From Pseudomonas profundi (GTDB taxonomy: Bacteria > Pseudomonadota > Gammaproteobacteria > Pseudomonadales > Pseudomonadaceae): a stretch of 64,000 nt of DNA. Positions within the stretch are counted from its first letter, which is position 1, and each line of letters opens with the position of its first letter. The DNA is taken from positions 71,437-135,436 of the forward strand of contig NZ_VTPZ01000007.1 in assembly GCF_008638305.1 (NCBI RefSeq). The letters run 5' to 3'. A program made the position numbers and the translations under genes. Shown here one piece after another: positions 44,536-53,826 of this stretch. The notes beneath the pieces are model-generated. The model was not told the origin of the DNA. It worked only from the letters and a program-made list of their open reading frames with translations, and searched no databases.

Positions 44536-44680
44536 AGATATTTCCCGTTTTAATGAGGTCGCATGATGACGTGCAATGGTATTACGCATACCTGCAGAAA
44601 TCAGCGCTGCATTACTGCTCGTTTATCGTTTGGGCACACTGTTCCAGGCCATCTAAGGTCTCACACCCGGGAATCATAAG

Positions 44681-45757
44681 GTGACACATAACAAGACGCT
44701 GGACGTTCTGGTTATTGGCGGAGGCCAATCGGCCCTGGCGACCGCCTATTTTCTTCGCAGGGCACGGCTCGATTATGTTCTGTTGGATGATCAGCCGCGG
44801 CCAGGTGGTGCCTGGCAACATGCCTGGGACTCCCTGCGATTATTTTCTCCGGCCACCTGGAGCTCCATTGCCGGCTGGCAAATGCCACAGACAGCCGATG
44901 ACTACCCGCCTCGCGACGCCGTGATTGATTATTTGAGGCGCTATGAGCAGCGGTATCAGTTTCCGATACTAAGACCCGTTCATGTCGATTCGGTGACCAG
45001 AGAGGGAGACTGTCTGCGGGTCCAGGCCGGCGCTGACAGTTGGCTAACCCGAGCGGTTGTCAGTGCGACCGGTACCTGGTCCAAGCCTTTTATCCCGCAA
45101 TACCCGGGCGCCGCAGATTTCGCCGGACAGCAGCTGCATTCATCCTGCTACCGCTCACCGAAGCCGTTTGCCGGCAAGAAGGTCATGATCGTGGGGGCCG
45201 GGAACTCCGCAGCGCAGATCCTGGCTGAAGTATCGCAATACAGTGACACGCTATGGATCGCCCTGGAGCCACCCTCGTTTCTGCCTGACCATTTCGACGG
45301 TCGCGTATTGTTCCATCGCGCCACTGCCGCATGGAAAGCACAACAGGCGGGACGGATCATAGAGGAGCCACCCGGCGGGTTAGGCGACATAGTGATGGTA
45401 GAACCAGTAATCGAAGCGCGTGAACGCGGCGTTCTGGCGTCGCAGCGGCCCTTTCAGCGGTTCACCCGCCACGGCATCGTCTGGGAAGATGGCAGGCGCG
45501 CGTCCGTCGAAGCAGTGATCTGGTGTACCGGCTTTCGCCCGGCGCTTGATCACCTCGCCAAGCTGGATATCGTCGAGGCTGATGGCAAGGTTCAGGTTGA
45601 GGGCAACCGTTCAGTCAAGCAGCCAAATCTCTGGCTGGTCGGATATGGCGACTGGACCGGCACTGCCTCCGCCACGCTGATCGGGGTGATACGTAGCGCC
45701 CGCTCCGCTGTGTCGGAGATCCAGGCGTTCATTTCGCAAACGACCGATTGCCCGTGA
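44681..45757 (+). CDS. arsO: ArsO-type flavin monooxygenase
   Basis: 358 residues from GTG 44681. Two Rossmann motifs: FAD site [18 protein letters not shown] and NADPH site [18 protein letters not shown]. The string [16 protein letters not shown] and the late [17 protein letters not shown] fit the ArsO/Baeyer-Villiger-like flavin monooxygenases found in ars clusters. It is divergent from the GAPDH-arsJ pair, sharing a 145-bp intergenic region. The chemical role of ArsO is still unclear; the context supports arsenic metabolism. Confidence 0.82.
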   Translation: MTHNKTLDVLVIGGGQSALATAYFLRRARLDYVLLDDQPRPGGAWQHAWDSLRLFSPATWSSIAGWQMPQTADDYPPRDAVIDYLRRYEQRYQFPILRPVHVDSVTREGDCLRVQAGADSWLTRAVVSATGTWSKPFIPQYPGAADFAGQQLHSSCYRSPKPFAGKKVMIVGAGNSAAQILAEVSQYSDTLWIALEPPSFLPDHFDGRVLFHRATAAWKAQQAGRIIEEPPGGLGDIVMVEPVIEARERGVLASQRPFQRFTRHGIVWEDGRRASVEAVIWCTGFRPALDHLAKLDIVEADGKVQVEGNRSVKQPNLWLVGYGDWTGTASATLIGVIRSARSAVSEIQAFISQTTDCP

Positions 45758-45844
45758 CTCATGAGTTTACGAGTATGCGTAATCAGGCAGGCAGAAATCC
45801 CACTGTCTGCCTGATACTGGCAGCCCGGCGTTCGGCTGATGCGT

Positions 45845-47215
45845 TTAACTGACTACCCGATAACAGGGCTCGTAGGGCACCCCTCCGGGCAGCTTCATGC
45901 GGTGTTGTTCGACAAAGGACTCAAGAAGCTTGTCCAGCGGTTCCATGATGGCCGATTCACCGCGTATTTCGTATGGGCCATGCTCCTCGATACGCCGGAT
46001 GCCGCGCGCCTTGACGTTGCCCGCTACGATCCCCGAGAAAGCCCGACGCAGGTTGGCTGCGAGTTCGTGTGCAGGGAGATCGCGGCTCAGCTGCAGGTTT
46101 GCCATGTTCTGATGTGTCGGATCAAAGGGCCGCTGAAAGCTCTCTTCGATCTTGAGTAACCAGTTGAAGTGAAAGGCATCGTTGCGTGCACGGCGGAATT
46201 CAGTGACAGCCTTCAACCCTTCGGTCATTTCCCGCGCTACCTGAGCCGGGTCATTGATGATCACCTGATAGCGACTTTGTGCAGCCTCGCCCAGCGTAGC
46301 GCCGATAAAGGCGTGAACCTGGCGGAGATAGGGCTCGGCACTGGCTGGCCCGGTAAGGATCACCGGGAAAGGAACATCGTCATTGTCCGGATGCAGCAAG
46401 ATGCCCAGCAGATACAGAAACTCTTCTGCAGTGCCGACCCCGCCGGGGAAAATAATGATGCCGTGACCCACGCGGACAAAGGCCTCGAGGCGCTTTTCAA
46501 TATCCGGAAGAATGACCAGCTCGTTGACGATCGGATTGGGGGCTTCGGCCGCAATAATCCCCGGCTCGGTCAGACCGAGATAACGGCCATGTCGAATCCG
46601 CTGTTTGGCGTGGGCGATGGTGGCGCCCTTCATTGGTCCCTTCATTACGCCTGGCCCACAGCCGGTGCAGATGTCGTGGTTGCGCAGTCCCAGCTCGTGG
46701 CCAACTCTCTTGGTATATTTGTATTCCTCGGTGCTGATCGAATGCCCGCCCCAGCACACCACCATGTTCGGCTCGACGCCGGCGCGCAAGGTACGGGCAT
46801 TACGCAGCAGGTGGAAAACGTAATCAGTAATACCCTGGGAATTGGTCAGATCGATTCGCGGGCTGCCCAGTTCGCTCTCGGTGTATACGATGTCCCTCAA
46901 CGCGCTGAACAGCATCTCCTTGGTGCTGGCGATCATTTCACCATCGACGAAGGCGTCAGCCGGCGCATTGATCAGATCAAGCCGCACGCCCCGGTCCTGC
47001 TGACGGATTCGCACTTCGAAGTCTTCATATGCTTCGAGAATGGTCTTGGCATTGTCGATCTGGGCACCGGTGTTGAGGATTGCCAGCGCACACTGGCGAA
47101 ACAGTCGGTAGGTTTTCCCTGAGCCGACTTCGCTGAGCTGCTGAACTTCGAGCTGGGACAGCGTTTCCAGGCTGCCACGGGGATTTACTGAAACGTTGAC
47201 TACTTGTCTTTGCAT
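45845..47215 (-). CDS. ppnN: nucleotide 5'-monophosphate nucleosidase PpnN
   Basis: 456 residues from ATG 47215 (MQRQVVNVSVNPRGSLETLSQLEVQQL); an upstream ATG at 47278 adds 21 unconserved residues. The length matches E. coli PpnN/YgdH (454). The LOG-like core has the PGGVGTAEE motif (IIFPGGVGTAEEFLYLLGIL) and GCGPGVMKGPMKG, which bind the phosphate and ribose. PpnN cleaves purine nucleotides to base and ribose phosphate and is activated by (p)ppGpp in E. coli. It stands alone. Confidence 0.93.
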   Translation of the reverse strand: MQRQVVNVSVNPRGSLETLSQLEVQQLSEVGSGKTYRLFRQCALAILNTGAQIDNAKTILEAYEDFEVRIRQQDRGVRLDLINAPADAFVDGEMIASTKEMLFSALRDIVYTESELGSPRIDLTNSQGITDYVFHLLRNARTLRAGVEPNMVVCWGGHSISTEEYKYTKRVGHELGLRNHDICTGCGPGVMKGPMKGATIAHAKQRIRHGRYLGLTEPGIIAAEAPNPIVNELVILPDIEKRLEAFVRVGHGIIIFPGGVGTAEEFLYLLGILLHPDNDDVPFPVILTGPASAEPYLRQVHAFIGATLGEAAQSRYQVIINDPAQVAREMTEGLKAVTEFRRARNDAFHFNWLLKIEESFQRPFDPTHQNMANLQLSRDLPAHELAANLRRAFSGIVAGNVKARGIRRIEEHGPYEIRGESAIMEPLDKLLESFVEQHRMKLPGGVPYEPCYRVVS

Positions 47216-47433
47216 TCTGAATTCCGGCCAGATGAGGTAATGACCCAATCTTACTCCAGCCTCGCTGAGACGTCGCATAAGCGAAACATGAAAACCGCGA
47301 TCTGATTTGCGAAACGTCGCAGAGCATTATGGGCTGATCTAGGACAGTAGACCGGTCGAATAGTTTGCGAGCATGGCATTCAGCGTAACGCGCAGCGAAC
47401 TACACTGAAACTCTCTTCCTCGGGAGTACGATC

Positions 47434-48039
47434 ATGCGGCTTATACGGATTGCGATATACCTGACGGCTTTGACGTGCATCAGCCAACCCCTGGCGGCTG
47501 AAAGAGCGGAGCGAGCCGAAGCGGCAATAAACAAGGCGGAGACGCTCGAGCAAATTACCGTTGATGAAGGCGACGTAAGCCGGGCCGCTTCTGCTGACGC
47601 CATCACCAAGGCCGAGGCCCGAGCTGTCGATCCAGCCGGTGAGGCGCCGCTGGATGACGCCATCACCTGCCTGGCGCGCTCAATCTATTGGGAAGCAAAA
47701 GGCGAAACGACAGCCAGTATGGAGGCGGTAGCCAGCGTGGTGATGAACCGGCTCGCCGATAGCAGCTTTCCAAAAACGGTGTGCGATGTGGTCAAACAAG
47801 GCTCCGAACAGGGTTCTTGCCAGTTCTCCTGGTGGTGTGACGGCCGCTCGGACACTGTGCAGGAGGAAGCGCCCTACCGGATCGCTACAGAGGTCGCACG
47901 CCAGGCACTAAACGGTCAGCTGAAGGACCGCACAAAAGGTGCTCTTTATTTCCATGACCGCCGCGTTGCGCCCGGCTGGGCGGATATCTTCACCAAGACC
48001 GCCGAAGCCGGTGACCTGCTCTTCTACCGGCCGGATTAG
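47434..48039 (+). CDS. SleB-type cell wall hydrolase (Hydrolase_2)
   Basis: 201 residues. Signal peptide to about LAA; a Glu/Ala-rich stalk (20-75); then the Hydrolase_2 domain: CLARSIYWEAKGETTASMEAVASVVMNRL, FPKTVCDVVKQ, CQFSWWCDGR, GALYFHDRRVAPGW. The Glu in YWEAKGE is the conserved catalytic acid of the SleB lytic transglycosylase family. In non-sporulating Proteobacteria these act in the periplasm on peptidoglycan. Cys residues in the domain may form disulfides. Confidence 0.88.
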   Translation: MRLIRIAIYLTALTCISQPLAAERAERAEAAINKAETLEQITVDEGDVSRAASADAITKAEARAVDPAGEAPLDDAITCLARSIYWEAKGETTASMEAVASVVMNRLADSSFPKTVCDVVKQGSEQGSCQFSWWCDGRSDTVQEEAPYRIATEVARQALNGQLKDRTKGALYFHDRRVAPGWADIFTKTAEAGDLLFYRPD

Positions 48040-48304
48040 TCCCCCTCATTTACCAGAACGGAATTAACTGGCCACTATCGGGTCTGTGTAATCAGGAACA
48101 CTCGATAAACGCCTCGCCATGCTTCACAAGAGGCCGGGTGATCTGCAGCCGGCCCGCTATCCCGGGTCGGGAGGTCTCACTCTGGTTCCTGGAACAGAGC
48201 TGTCCAGGTCACGCCTCAAGCTTTCTGGGCACAGGAATGCACGGTTGACCCGTGAGTAATCGCAACCGGGGTAAGCGCGTGGATCAGATTTCAGAGGTGC
48301 ACTC

Positions 48305-48643
48305 ATGACCAGACACGCCACCGAACTACCCAGTTTTGACGAACTTATGGAAATGGCGCAAAAGCGCCCTGATGAGCTGGAAAACCTCAGGCAGCGAATG
48401 ACCGACGACATTCTGCGCGACGTGCCGGCGGAACGACGACGCCGCTTATTAGGCGTCGTGTTCCGTGTGGATGCCGAGCGGCGCAAGGCCAAGAACCCAC
48501 TGCAGGCTTGCATCAAGATATCCCAGATGATGATGGATTCGGCCCTCGAATTGCGCGACGGCATACTCGGTCCACTGCCGGCCCGCAATGAATCCAGGCT
48601 GGCGCAGGTTGTCCCGCTACACAAGAACAAACCCGACCGCTGA
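48305..48643 (+). CDS. DUF3135 protein
   Basis: 112 residues, cytoplasmic and charged. LPSFDELMEMAQKRPDELENLRQRMTDDIL, RRRLLGVVFRVDAERRKAKNPLQACIKISQMMMDS are the recognisable DUF3135 core. Function unknown. It precedes the methyltransferase gene by about 160 bp on the same strand. Confidence 0.8.
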   Translation: MTRHATELPSFDELMEMAQKRPDELENLRQRMTDDILRDVPAERRRRLLGVVFRVDAERRKAKNPLQACIKISQMMMDSALELRDGILGPLPARNESRLAQVVPLHKNKPDR

Positions 48644-48800
48644 GACTGCTCCAGCACCTGATGTCCGGCGACCGGGCCGGACATCAGGAAATCCCGCGCT
48701 GCAGACCGCACCCTCCTCCTCGGGTTTCGACCAAGCACAATCGACTCGGGCATCAGCTTGGGTAGACTTGATATACCCGACCGTCGATAGAGATTCCTGT

Positions 48801-49430
48801 ATGACATCCAGCACCGAAGAGCTTTCCAGAATCAGTGCCGTGACCCTCGGCCATTACCAGCGTCAGGCTGAACAGTTCGAGGCAGGCACTCGTGATCATG
48901 ATGTGCGCCAGAATATCGATGCGCTGCTGCGCCATATCAAAGCTGATGCCCCGCTGCAGATCCTCGACTTCGGATGTGGCCCGGGGCGAGACCTGCGCAC
49001 CTTCGTCGAGATGGGTCACCAGGCGGTCGGGCTCGACGGCTGCCCTCGCTTCGTCGAGATGGCCCGGGCCAGCAGCGGCTGCGATGTCTGGCTTCAGGAT
49101 TTCCTGGCGCTGGACTTACCTGCAGAACGATTCGACGGCATATTCGCCAATGCGGTGCTGTTTCATGTGCCAAGCGCGGCATTACCGAGTGTCCTGCGTC
49201 AGCTCAGAACCACCCTGAAGCCCGGAGGCGCGCTGTTCAGTTCCAATCCCCGCGGGCACAACGAAGAGGGCTGGAGTGGCGAGCGTTATGGCGCTTACTA
49301 CGACCTTGAGACCTGGCGCAAACTGATGAATCAGGCTGACATGGCGGAACTGGAGCATTATTACCGACCCGCTGGCCTGCCCCGTGAACAGCAGCCCTGG
49401 CTGGCCAGCGTGTGGCGCAAGCCGTTCTGA
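48801..49430 (+). CDS. SAM-dependent class I methyltransferase
   Basis: 209 residues from ATG 48801; a longer open frame from 48588 runs through the upstream gene and is not conserved. SAM-binding motif I is ILDFGCGPGRDLRTF, followed by VGLDGCPRFVEMAR, FDGIFANAVLFHVP and LRTTLKPGGALFSSNPRG. The WSGERYGAYYDLETWRKLM part resembles the small UbiE/Tam-like group. The substrate is not known. Confidence 0.88.
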   Translation: MTSSTEELSRISAVTLGHYQRQAEQFEAGTRDHDVRQNIDALLRHIKADAPLQILDFGCGPGRDLRTFVEMGHQAVGLDGCPRFVEMARASSGCDVWLQDFLALDLPAERFDGIFANAVLFHVPSAALPSVLRQLRTTLKPGGALFSSNPRGHNEEGWSGERYGAYYDLETWRKLMNQADMAELEHYYRPAGLPREQQPWLASVWRKPF

Positions 49431-49521
49431 ATTTGTCTGGCGCCTGTACAGGCTCAGCTGAACTTCGCCGCGCTTCGTATTTCCAATCGGTACACCAGCT
49501 GAACCATTAGGAGAAACCACA

Positions 49522-49686
49522 ATGATCGACAAAAAAACACCGGAGGACGAAAAGCCCTCAGCCCCGGAAACGTCGCAGGATGAGCCCGACATCACCATGA
49601 ACGATGCAGGGGAAGGCGGCCCTGGCGAGGATCCGGACTACGACGAGGCCGGCGAAGGTGATGACGGTATTGACGACCGCCGCTGA
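49522..49686 (+). CDS. 54-residue acidic protein
   Basis: ATG 49522 follows TAGGAG at the right distance. The product is MIDKKTPEDEKPSAPETSQ..., then a run rich in Asp, Glu and Gly, ending DDGIDDRR. Clean small gene with a strong ribosome site, too short for most gene finders. Very acidic and probably disordered; no family recognised. Confidence 0.65.
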   Translation: MIDKKTPEDEKPSAPETSQDEPDITMNDAGEGGPGEDPDYDEAGEGDDGIDDRR

Positions 49687-49728
49687 TCCGACACAACCTA
49701 CGAAAAGATCAGGGTTCATCGGCACGGA

Positions 49729-50202
49729 TCAGATGAACCCTATCCACCGGCCCGCAACGACCACCCCTAACCAGAGGCTGATGGAAGCCACTGCATGCAG
49801 ACGCACGACTGGACCGGCTTCACCCACCGCCAAGGCCGCACGCCAACGATCACGCCTGTGCAGCCAGACCGCGTTAACCACGCCCAGCAATACCAGACAT
49901 AGCTTGGTGAGAAACGCCGGATTGTCGAGATAGGCGAAGGGATCAACGCTGAACAACCACGCGCCGGTGAACATCGCCAGAAGCAGGCCGCATGCCGCAC
50001 TGCGGGAAAGCATCGGCCCGATCGCACCCAGCGGAACGGCCCGAAAGATTCCGAGCAAACGAAGATCCAGCGTAAGAATGTTACCCACCAGATACGCCAG
50101 GGAAAGAATATGGGCGGCGTTGACCAGCAGATAGGCCGTTCCTGAATGACGTATCCAGGCTGCTGGTGGCAATTCGGATACTGCCGTCCAGAATTCCGGC
50201 AT
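49729..50202 (-). CDS. DUF6644-like small membrane protein
   Basis: 157 residues with four hydrophobic helices (YLLVNAAHILSLAYLVGNILTLDLRLLG, AACGLLLAMFTGAWLFS, LCLVLLGVVNAVWLH, ASISLWLGVVVAGRWIG). His residues in the helices (NAAHILS) suggest a heme-binding or copper-related DUF2214/DUF6644 type protein. It starts 5 bp after the DUF6152 gene and forms an operon with it. Confidence 0.7.
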   Translation of the reverse strand: MPEFWTAVSELPPAAWIRHSGTAYLLVNAAHILSLAYLVGNILTLDLRLLGIFRAVPLGAIGPMLSRSAACGLLLAMFTGAWLFSVDPFAYLDNPAFLTKLCLVLLGVVNAVWLHRRDRWRAALAVGEAGPVVRLHAVASISLWLGVVVAGRWIGFI

Positions 50203-50207
50203 CGCCG

Positions 50208-50585
50208 CTACTGCTCAACACGCTCTGGATAGATATCGTAGGTTTTACCCTCGACGGTGACCTGGACAGCTTTCATCCGCAGCTCGGAACGGTCCTGACT
50301 GCGATTGCCCACGACGGTTATCTCGTCCCCGGCTTCAGCAGAGTCCTCATCAAAACCGGAACGCGCGGTTCCGGCTGGATTTCCGAGCTGGATATGCCAG
50401 CTTTCACCGTCCTGCGTTTCGATATCCAGCGAGGGGTGCGGCGGAGCAATGCTGACGCTTTTGACCGTTCCGGTAAGCTGCATCTGTTCGGGTTCGGCCC
50501 ATGACCAGCCGTGGTGTGCCGCTACTCCTGACGCGAACAACATGCCTGCGGCAACCGTGGCGATGTATGGCAATCGATTGAACAT
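50208..50585 (-). CDS. DUF6152 exported protein
   Basis: 125 residues from ATG 50585, which has a strong AGGAGGGAG site; the frame opens further up but without one. Signal peptide to AAHHGW; the mature start HHGWSWAEPEQMQLTGTVKSV is the DUF6152 hallmark, with a His pair at the new N-terminus. The OB-like beta domain has TVKSVSIAPPHPSLDIET and DEITVVGNRSQD. These proteins pair with DUF6644 membrane proteins in many genomes; a metal (copper) link is suspected, not shown. Confidence 0.8.
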   Translation of the reverse strand: MFNRLPYIATVAAGMLFASGVAAHHGWSWAEPEQMQLTGTVKSVSIAPPHPSLDIETQDGESWHIQLGNPAGTARSGFDEDSAEAGDEITVVGNRSQDRSELRMKAVQVTVEGKTYDIYPERVEQ

Positions 50586-50672
50586 TTCACTCCCTCCTCT
50601 TTTGTCCGGACCAGTCAATCTGATCACGGCATTGCTGCATTGAGTATAGGAGCTGAATGAGGACAGGTTCAG

Positions 50673-50948
50673 TCAGCCGAGACCGAGCAGACGCTGATAT
50701 CCATCGCGGCTGAACAGCACCAGGTGATTGGTGCTGCGGTAGATCTGACCGGACGCCTTGAGCGACTCGATGAACCCGGCATGCTCGGCAGCATCCAGGT
50801 AGAAGAAATCGATCTGCTCGACCAGCTGCTCCCGCCGGCGCTTGAATACACGGAACGCAGTGCCCTTCTCAACGCCGTTAAGTTCGTCGAGCTGTTTGAA
50901 GCTCAAGGTCGCTTGCCCTGCATATTCGATCGGATTAATGCGTGCCAT
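50673..50948 (-). CDS. ORF6N-like small protein
   Basis: 91 residues, cytoplasmic: LSFKQLDELNGVEKGTAFRVFKRRREQLVEQIDFFYLD...GQIYRSTNHLVLFSRDGYQRLLGLG. The layout recalls ORF6N/phage antirepressor-type DNA-binding domains, but no phage genes are near. Pseudomonad chromosomes often carry such stand-alone proteins. Function unknown. Confidence 0.65.
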   Translation of the reverse strand: MARINPIEYAGQATLSFKQLDELNGVEKGTAFRVFKRRREQLVEQIDFFYLDAAEHAGFIESLKASGQIYRSTNHLVLFSRDGYQRLLGLG

Positions 50949-51030
50949 TTACTTCCCTCGACAGCCATGACCTGACGCTGATGCGCATGTGATAGGTTAA
51001 AGCAATTCAACCAGACCAAAGGGCAGCCTG

Positions 51031-51648
51031 ATGGATGAGTTCCATTATTACGAGCCGGCGAAAGGCCACGGTTTACCGCACGACCCCTTCAACGCCATCG
51101 TCGGACCGCGCCCCATAGGCTGGATATCTTCCTGCGACGCTGCCGGCAATGTAAACCTGGCACCCTATAGTTTTTTCAATGCATTCAATTACGTACCGCC
51201 CATCGTTGGCTTCTCGAGTGTGGGCCGCAAGGATAGCCTGAACAATATCGAGCAGACTGGAGAGTTCGCCTGGAACCTGGTTACACAACCGCTCGCAGAA
51301 GCCATGAACCAGACCTGTGCCATGGTGCCCCCCGATGTCGATGAGTTCGACCTGGGCCAGTTAAGCAAAGCGCCATCGCGGTTGATCGCGCCGCCGCGGG
51401 TAGCGCAAAGCCCTGTGTCCTTTGAATGCAAGGTAACCCAGATCATCCAGTTACAGCGTGCCGATAAAAGTCTGGTTCCCAGCTGGCTGATTCTGGGCGA
51501 AGTCGTCGCGGTACACATAGCCAGCCGGATGCTCAGCGAAGGGGTTTACGATACCGCCGCTGCAGAACATGTATTGCGCGGGGGCGGACCGGCAGATTAC
51601 TTCTCGATACATCCCGACTCGCTGTTTCGCATGACCAGGCCAACATAG
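51031..51648 (+). CDS. flavin reductase-like (FMN-binding split barrel) protein
   Basis: 205 residues. LPHDPFNAIVGPRPIGWISSCDAAGNVNLAPYSFFNAFNYVPPIVGFSSVGRKDSLNNI is the FMN-binding part of the flavin reductase-like family; FAWNLVTQPLAEAMNQT, SPVSFECKVTQIIQL and LILGEVVAVHI complete the split barrel. Such proteins reduce flavin for a partner or bind FMN as oxidoreductases. No partner monooxygenase lies beside it. Confidence 0.9.
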   Translation: MDEFHYYEPAKGHGLPHDPFNAIVGPRPIGWISSCDAAGNVNLAPYSFFNAFNYVPPIVGFSSVGRKDSLNNIEQTGEFAWNLVTQPLAEAMNQTCAMVPPDVDEFDLGQLSKAPSRLIAPPRVAQSPVSFECKVTQIIQLQRADKSLVPSWLILGEVVAVHIASRMLSEGVYDTAAAEHVLRGGGPADYFSIHPDSLFRMTRPT

Positions 51649-51719
51649 CGCCTGTACCGGTTTCCGTGACACGGGCGGTTAGGGTACCCTGCTTCCTTCC
51701 ATTAACAGGAGCACATTTC

Positions 51720-52001
51720 ATGGCCCAAGCAACAGCCCGTCACATCCTGGTTCCGACCGAGGCGAAATGTATCGAATTGAAGAGCGCCATCGAAGGCGGC
51801 GCTGATTTCGCACAGGTTGCCCGCGAGAATTCCACCTGCCCGTCAAGCCGCCAGGGCGGCGACCTTGGGACTTTCGGTCCTGGTCAGATGGTCAAGGAAT
51901 TCGACACGGTTGTATTCAGCGCGCCTGTGAACGAAGTTCAGGGACCGGTAAAAACGCAATTCGGATACCACCTACTGGAAGTCACCAGCCGCCAGGACTG
52001 A
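51720..52001 (+). CDS. ppiC: parvulin-type peptidyl-prolyl isomerase
   Basis: 93 residues from ATG 51720 (AGGAG upstream). A single cytosolic parvulin domain: ARHILVPTEAKCIELKSAIEGGADFAQVARENSTCPSSRQGGDLGTFGPGQMVKEFDTVVF and TQFGYHLLEVTSR. The active-site His residues (RHILV, GYHLLEV) and Cys (STCPS) are present. Length equals E. coli PpiC (93). Confidence 0.95.
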   Translation: MAQATARHILVPTEAKCIELKSAIEGGADFAQVARENSTCPSSRQGGDLGTFGPGQMVKEFDTVVFSAPVNEVQGPVKTQFGYHLLEVTSRQD

Positions 52002-52091
52002 TCAGCGCCGGCCTCTTTTTCCGGCGCGCCGGGTTCGACCGCACGACGGCGAGCCCGGACAGATCCGGGCAGCGGCATACTCCGCACGAGG

Positions 52092-52985
52092 CTACCTCAG
52101 CGGTGTGCCGAAAACCTGGGTCCAGACTATAGTGCCCTCTCCGTCGCCGCCCAAGGCATACGCCGCTCCCATTTCGGTATAGGACGATTCCATTATGTTG
52201 GAACAATGTCCCGGGCTGGCCAGCCATCCTTGTACAACCTGTTCGACTGCGCCCTGCCCCGCTGCGATGTTCTCGCCAATGCGGCTGTACTGGTAGCCGT
52301 GATCCCTGGCGCGCGAGTCAACCTGCCTGCCGTCTCTGCCGGTATGACTGAAATAGCCCTGCTCTGCCATATCTTCACTGTGCTCAAGGGCGGCGGCTGC
52401 CAGTTTGGCATCCCACTGCAACGCTGGCGCCGCCTGGTACTCGGTGTTTCCACAGGTCTGAGGCGAGCTGCGGGCCTCGTTCACACGGGCCAATACGGCC
52501 TTTCCGGCTTCCTGCCAGTCACCCAGGTCATCATCCAGCAACGGCTGCGCCAGGATGATTTGCCAGTTATTACCTTCCCGGCTAACGCCAATATCGGCCA
52601 CGTCCGGATCAAGCAGCGCACTGCAATAGCGCTCATCTATCATGCGCATTGCCATCTCGGCGTCGGTGGGCCCTGAAAAGGCCAGTGCCTGAGCGCCAGC
52701 GGCCTGATAATCCGCCTGCTGCAGCATCGATTGCAACTGCTCGCCCTGACCCAGCCGAATCCCGGACAGCGTCTGGTCAGGCGTCAACGGGCCGACAGGA
52801 CCAACCCGCTGCCCTTCACAGGTTTGTTGCGACTCACGGAACTGGTTAATCAAGCTGATCAGCTCGTCAGCTTCATCAGCAACCAAAACAGGGCTCAGCA
52901 GCGTCATAGGCAGCAAGCAAACCGAGGCTGCCTTGTGCAGAGCGCTGGACCTTCTATGTGCCGAAGCACCCGACTCTGAGAACAT
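52092..52985 (-). CDS. CAP-domain exported protein
   Basis: 297 residues from ATG 52985, which gives a signal peptide (ALHKAASVCLLPMTLLSPVLVA) after about 15 residues. An N-terminal unassigned domain (about 38-165) has Cys pairs. The CAP/SCP domain (about 170-297) shows LARVNEARSSPQTCG, LAAAALEHSEDMAEQGYFSHTGRDGRQVDSRARDHGY, IGENIAAGQG, VVQGWLASPGHCSNIMESSYTEMGAAYA. The CAP His/Glu site is kept. Bacterial CAP proteins are extracytoplasmic; their activity is mostly unknown. Confidence 0.85.
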   Translation of the reverse strand: MFSESGASAHRRSSALHKAASVCLLPMTLLSPVLVADEADELISLINQFRESQQTCEGQRVGPVGPLTPDQTLSGIRLGQGEQLQSMLQQADYQAAGAQALAFSGPTDAEMAMRMIDERYCSALLDPDVADIGVSREGNNWQIILAQPLLDDDLGDWQEAGKAVLARVNEARSSPQTCGNTEYQAAPALQWDAKLAAAALEHSEDMAEQGYFSHTGRDGRQVDSRARDHGYQYSRIGENIAAGQGAVEQVVQGWLASPGHCSNIMESSYTEMGAAYALGGDGEGTIVWTQVFGTPLR

Positions 52986-53064
52986 GAGTGTGTTCTTCCC
53001 TATCGCCCGTCTTGCGAGATTGGACAACGGGTCGTAGCCAAATACTCTCGCGCCAAAAAGCAAA

Positions 53065-53090
53065 AAGCCGGAAGCTTATGCTCCCGGCTT
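53065..53090 (-). terminator. terminator of the csbD-like gene
   Basis: On the minus strand AAGCCGG (53090-53084) ... CCGGCTT (53071-53065), then TTTGCTTTTT. It ends the CsbD transcript. Confidence 0.75.
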
Positions 53091-53118
53091 GCTCGCTTGC
53101 AGCTGACTGCAGCAGGCT

Positions 53119-53310
53119 TCAGGCCTTGTCGACACCTTTCTTGAGGTTGTCCTTGGCTTCACCTTTCACGCCCTGTGCTTCGCCTTTGGTTTCCTGGAGC
53201 TTGCCTTCGCCTTTGGTTTCCTGATCGTCGGTCGCTTCACCTACGCCCTGCTTGGCTTTGCCCATTGTTTCGTTAGCCTTGCCTTTGAGCTTGTCACTTG
53301 TGCTTCCCAT
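53119..53310 (-). CDS. CsbD family stress protein
   Basis: 63 residues from ATG 53310: MGSTSDKLKGKANETMGKAKQ..., a chain of KGKA/KGEA repeats typical of CsbD (YjbJ-like) proteins. It is small, very hydrophilic and induced by general stress in many bacteria. Its own hairpin terminator follows. The molecular role is unknown. Confidence 0.9.
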   Translation of the reverse strand: MGSTSDKLKGKANETMGKAKQGVGEATDDQETKGEGKLQETKGEAQGVKGEAKDNLKKGVDKA

Positions 53311-53400
53311 AATCATGTCTCTCTTGTGCTGGAAATACGAGGTGTACATAGAGTCGATCCTGATAACCGACAACAGTTCACTCGCGGTGCATAAACAGTT

Positions 53401-53649
53401 TCAATGGTGGGGCTCATTCTCATGCAGCAAGACGTTGAGCTCATCGACCACAGGCTCCCAGTCTGCATCGTCCATGATGGATTCTTTCAGGAACGCTGCC
53501 TGGGATTCGTTCCAGAATGGCGCTTCGGAAACTTTCACGTCATCAGGTAGCGGATAGTGACTGGCAACGAATGCATCGATGCTGGCCTGGTCGGATGGCA
53601 GGCCCAGTTGTTCAAATAGCAGGCTCAGGTCTTTATTGAGCAGTTCCAT
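53401..53649 (-). CDS. DUF2789 protein
   Basis: 82 residues from ATG 53649 (GAGGAG upstream). LSLLFEQLGLPSDQASIDAFVASHYPLPDDVKVSEAPFWNESQAAFLKESIMDDADWEPVVDELNVLL matches the DUF2789 pattern through its whole length. Common in Pseudomonas; function unknown. Confidence 0.88.
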   Translation of the reverse strand: MELLNKDLSLLFEQLGLPSDQASIDAFVASHYPLPDDVKVSEAPFWNESQAAFLKESIMDDADWEPVVDELNVLLHENEPHH

Positions 53650-53826
53650 GGTGACTCCTCTGTCAGGCGCCGGAACTAGCGGCTCCAGGTCGCGTGCTTG
53701 GTTAACCCAGGGCCTGCTGAGGTATTGTCGCTGCGAGCAACACATCAGCAGGCTCTAACCAGTAGAGAGTCATTCGGTGATATCGGTTCCCTTCGATCCG
53801 CCTCGCTGGAAGGAACCGAAGGCGAT

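Noticed and set aside
44536-44680. possible ArsR operator between GAPDH and arsO
   Set aside because: No clear ArsR-type inverted repeat was found by eye.
46169-47122. 317-codon frame opposite ppnN
   Set aside because: Shadow of ppnN; no protein family features.
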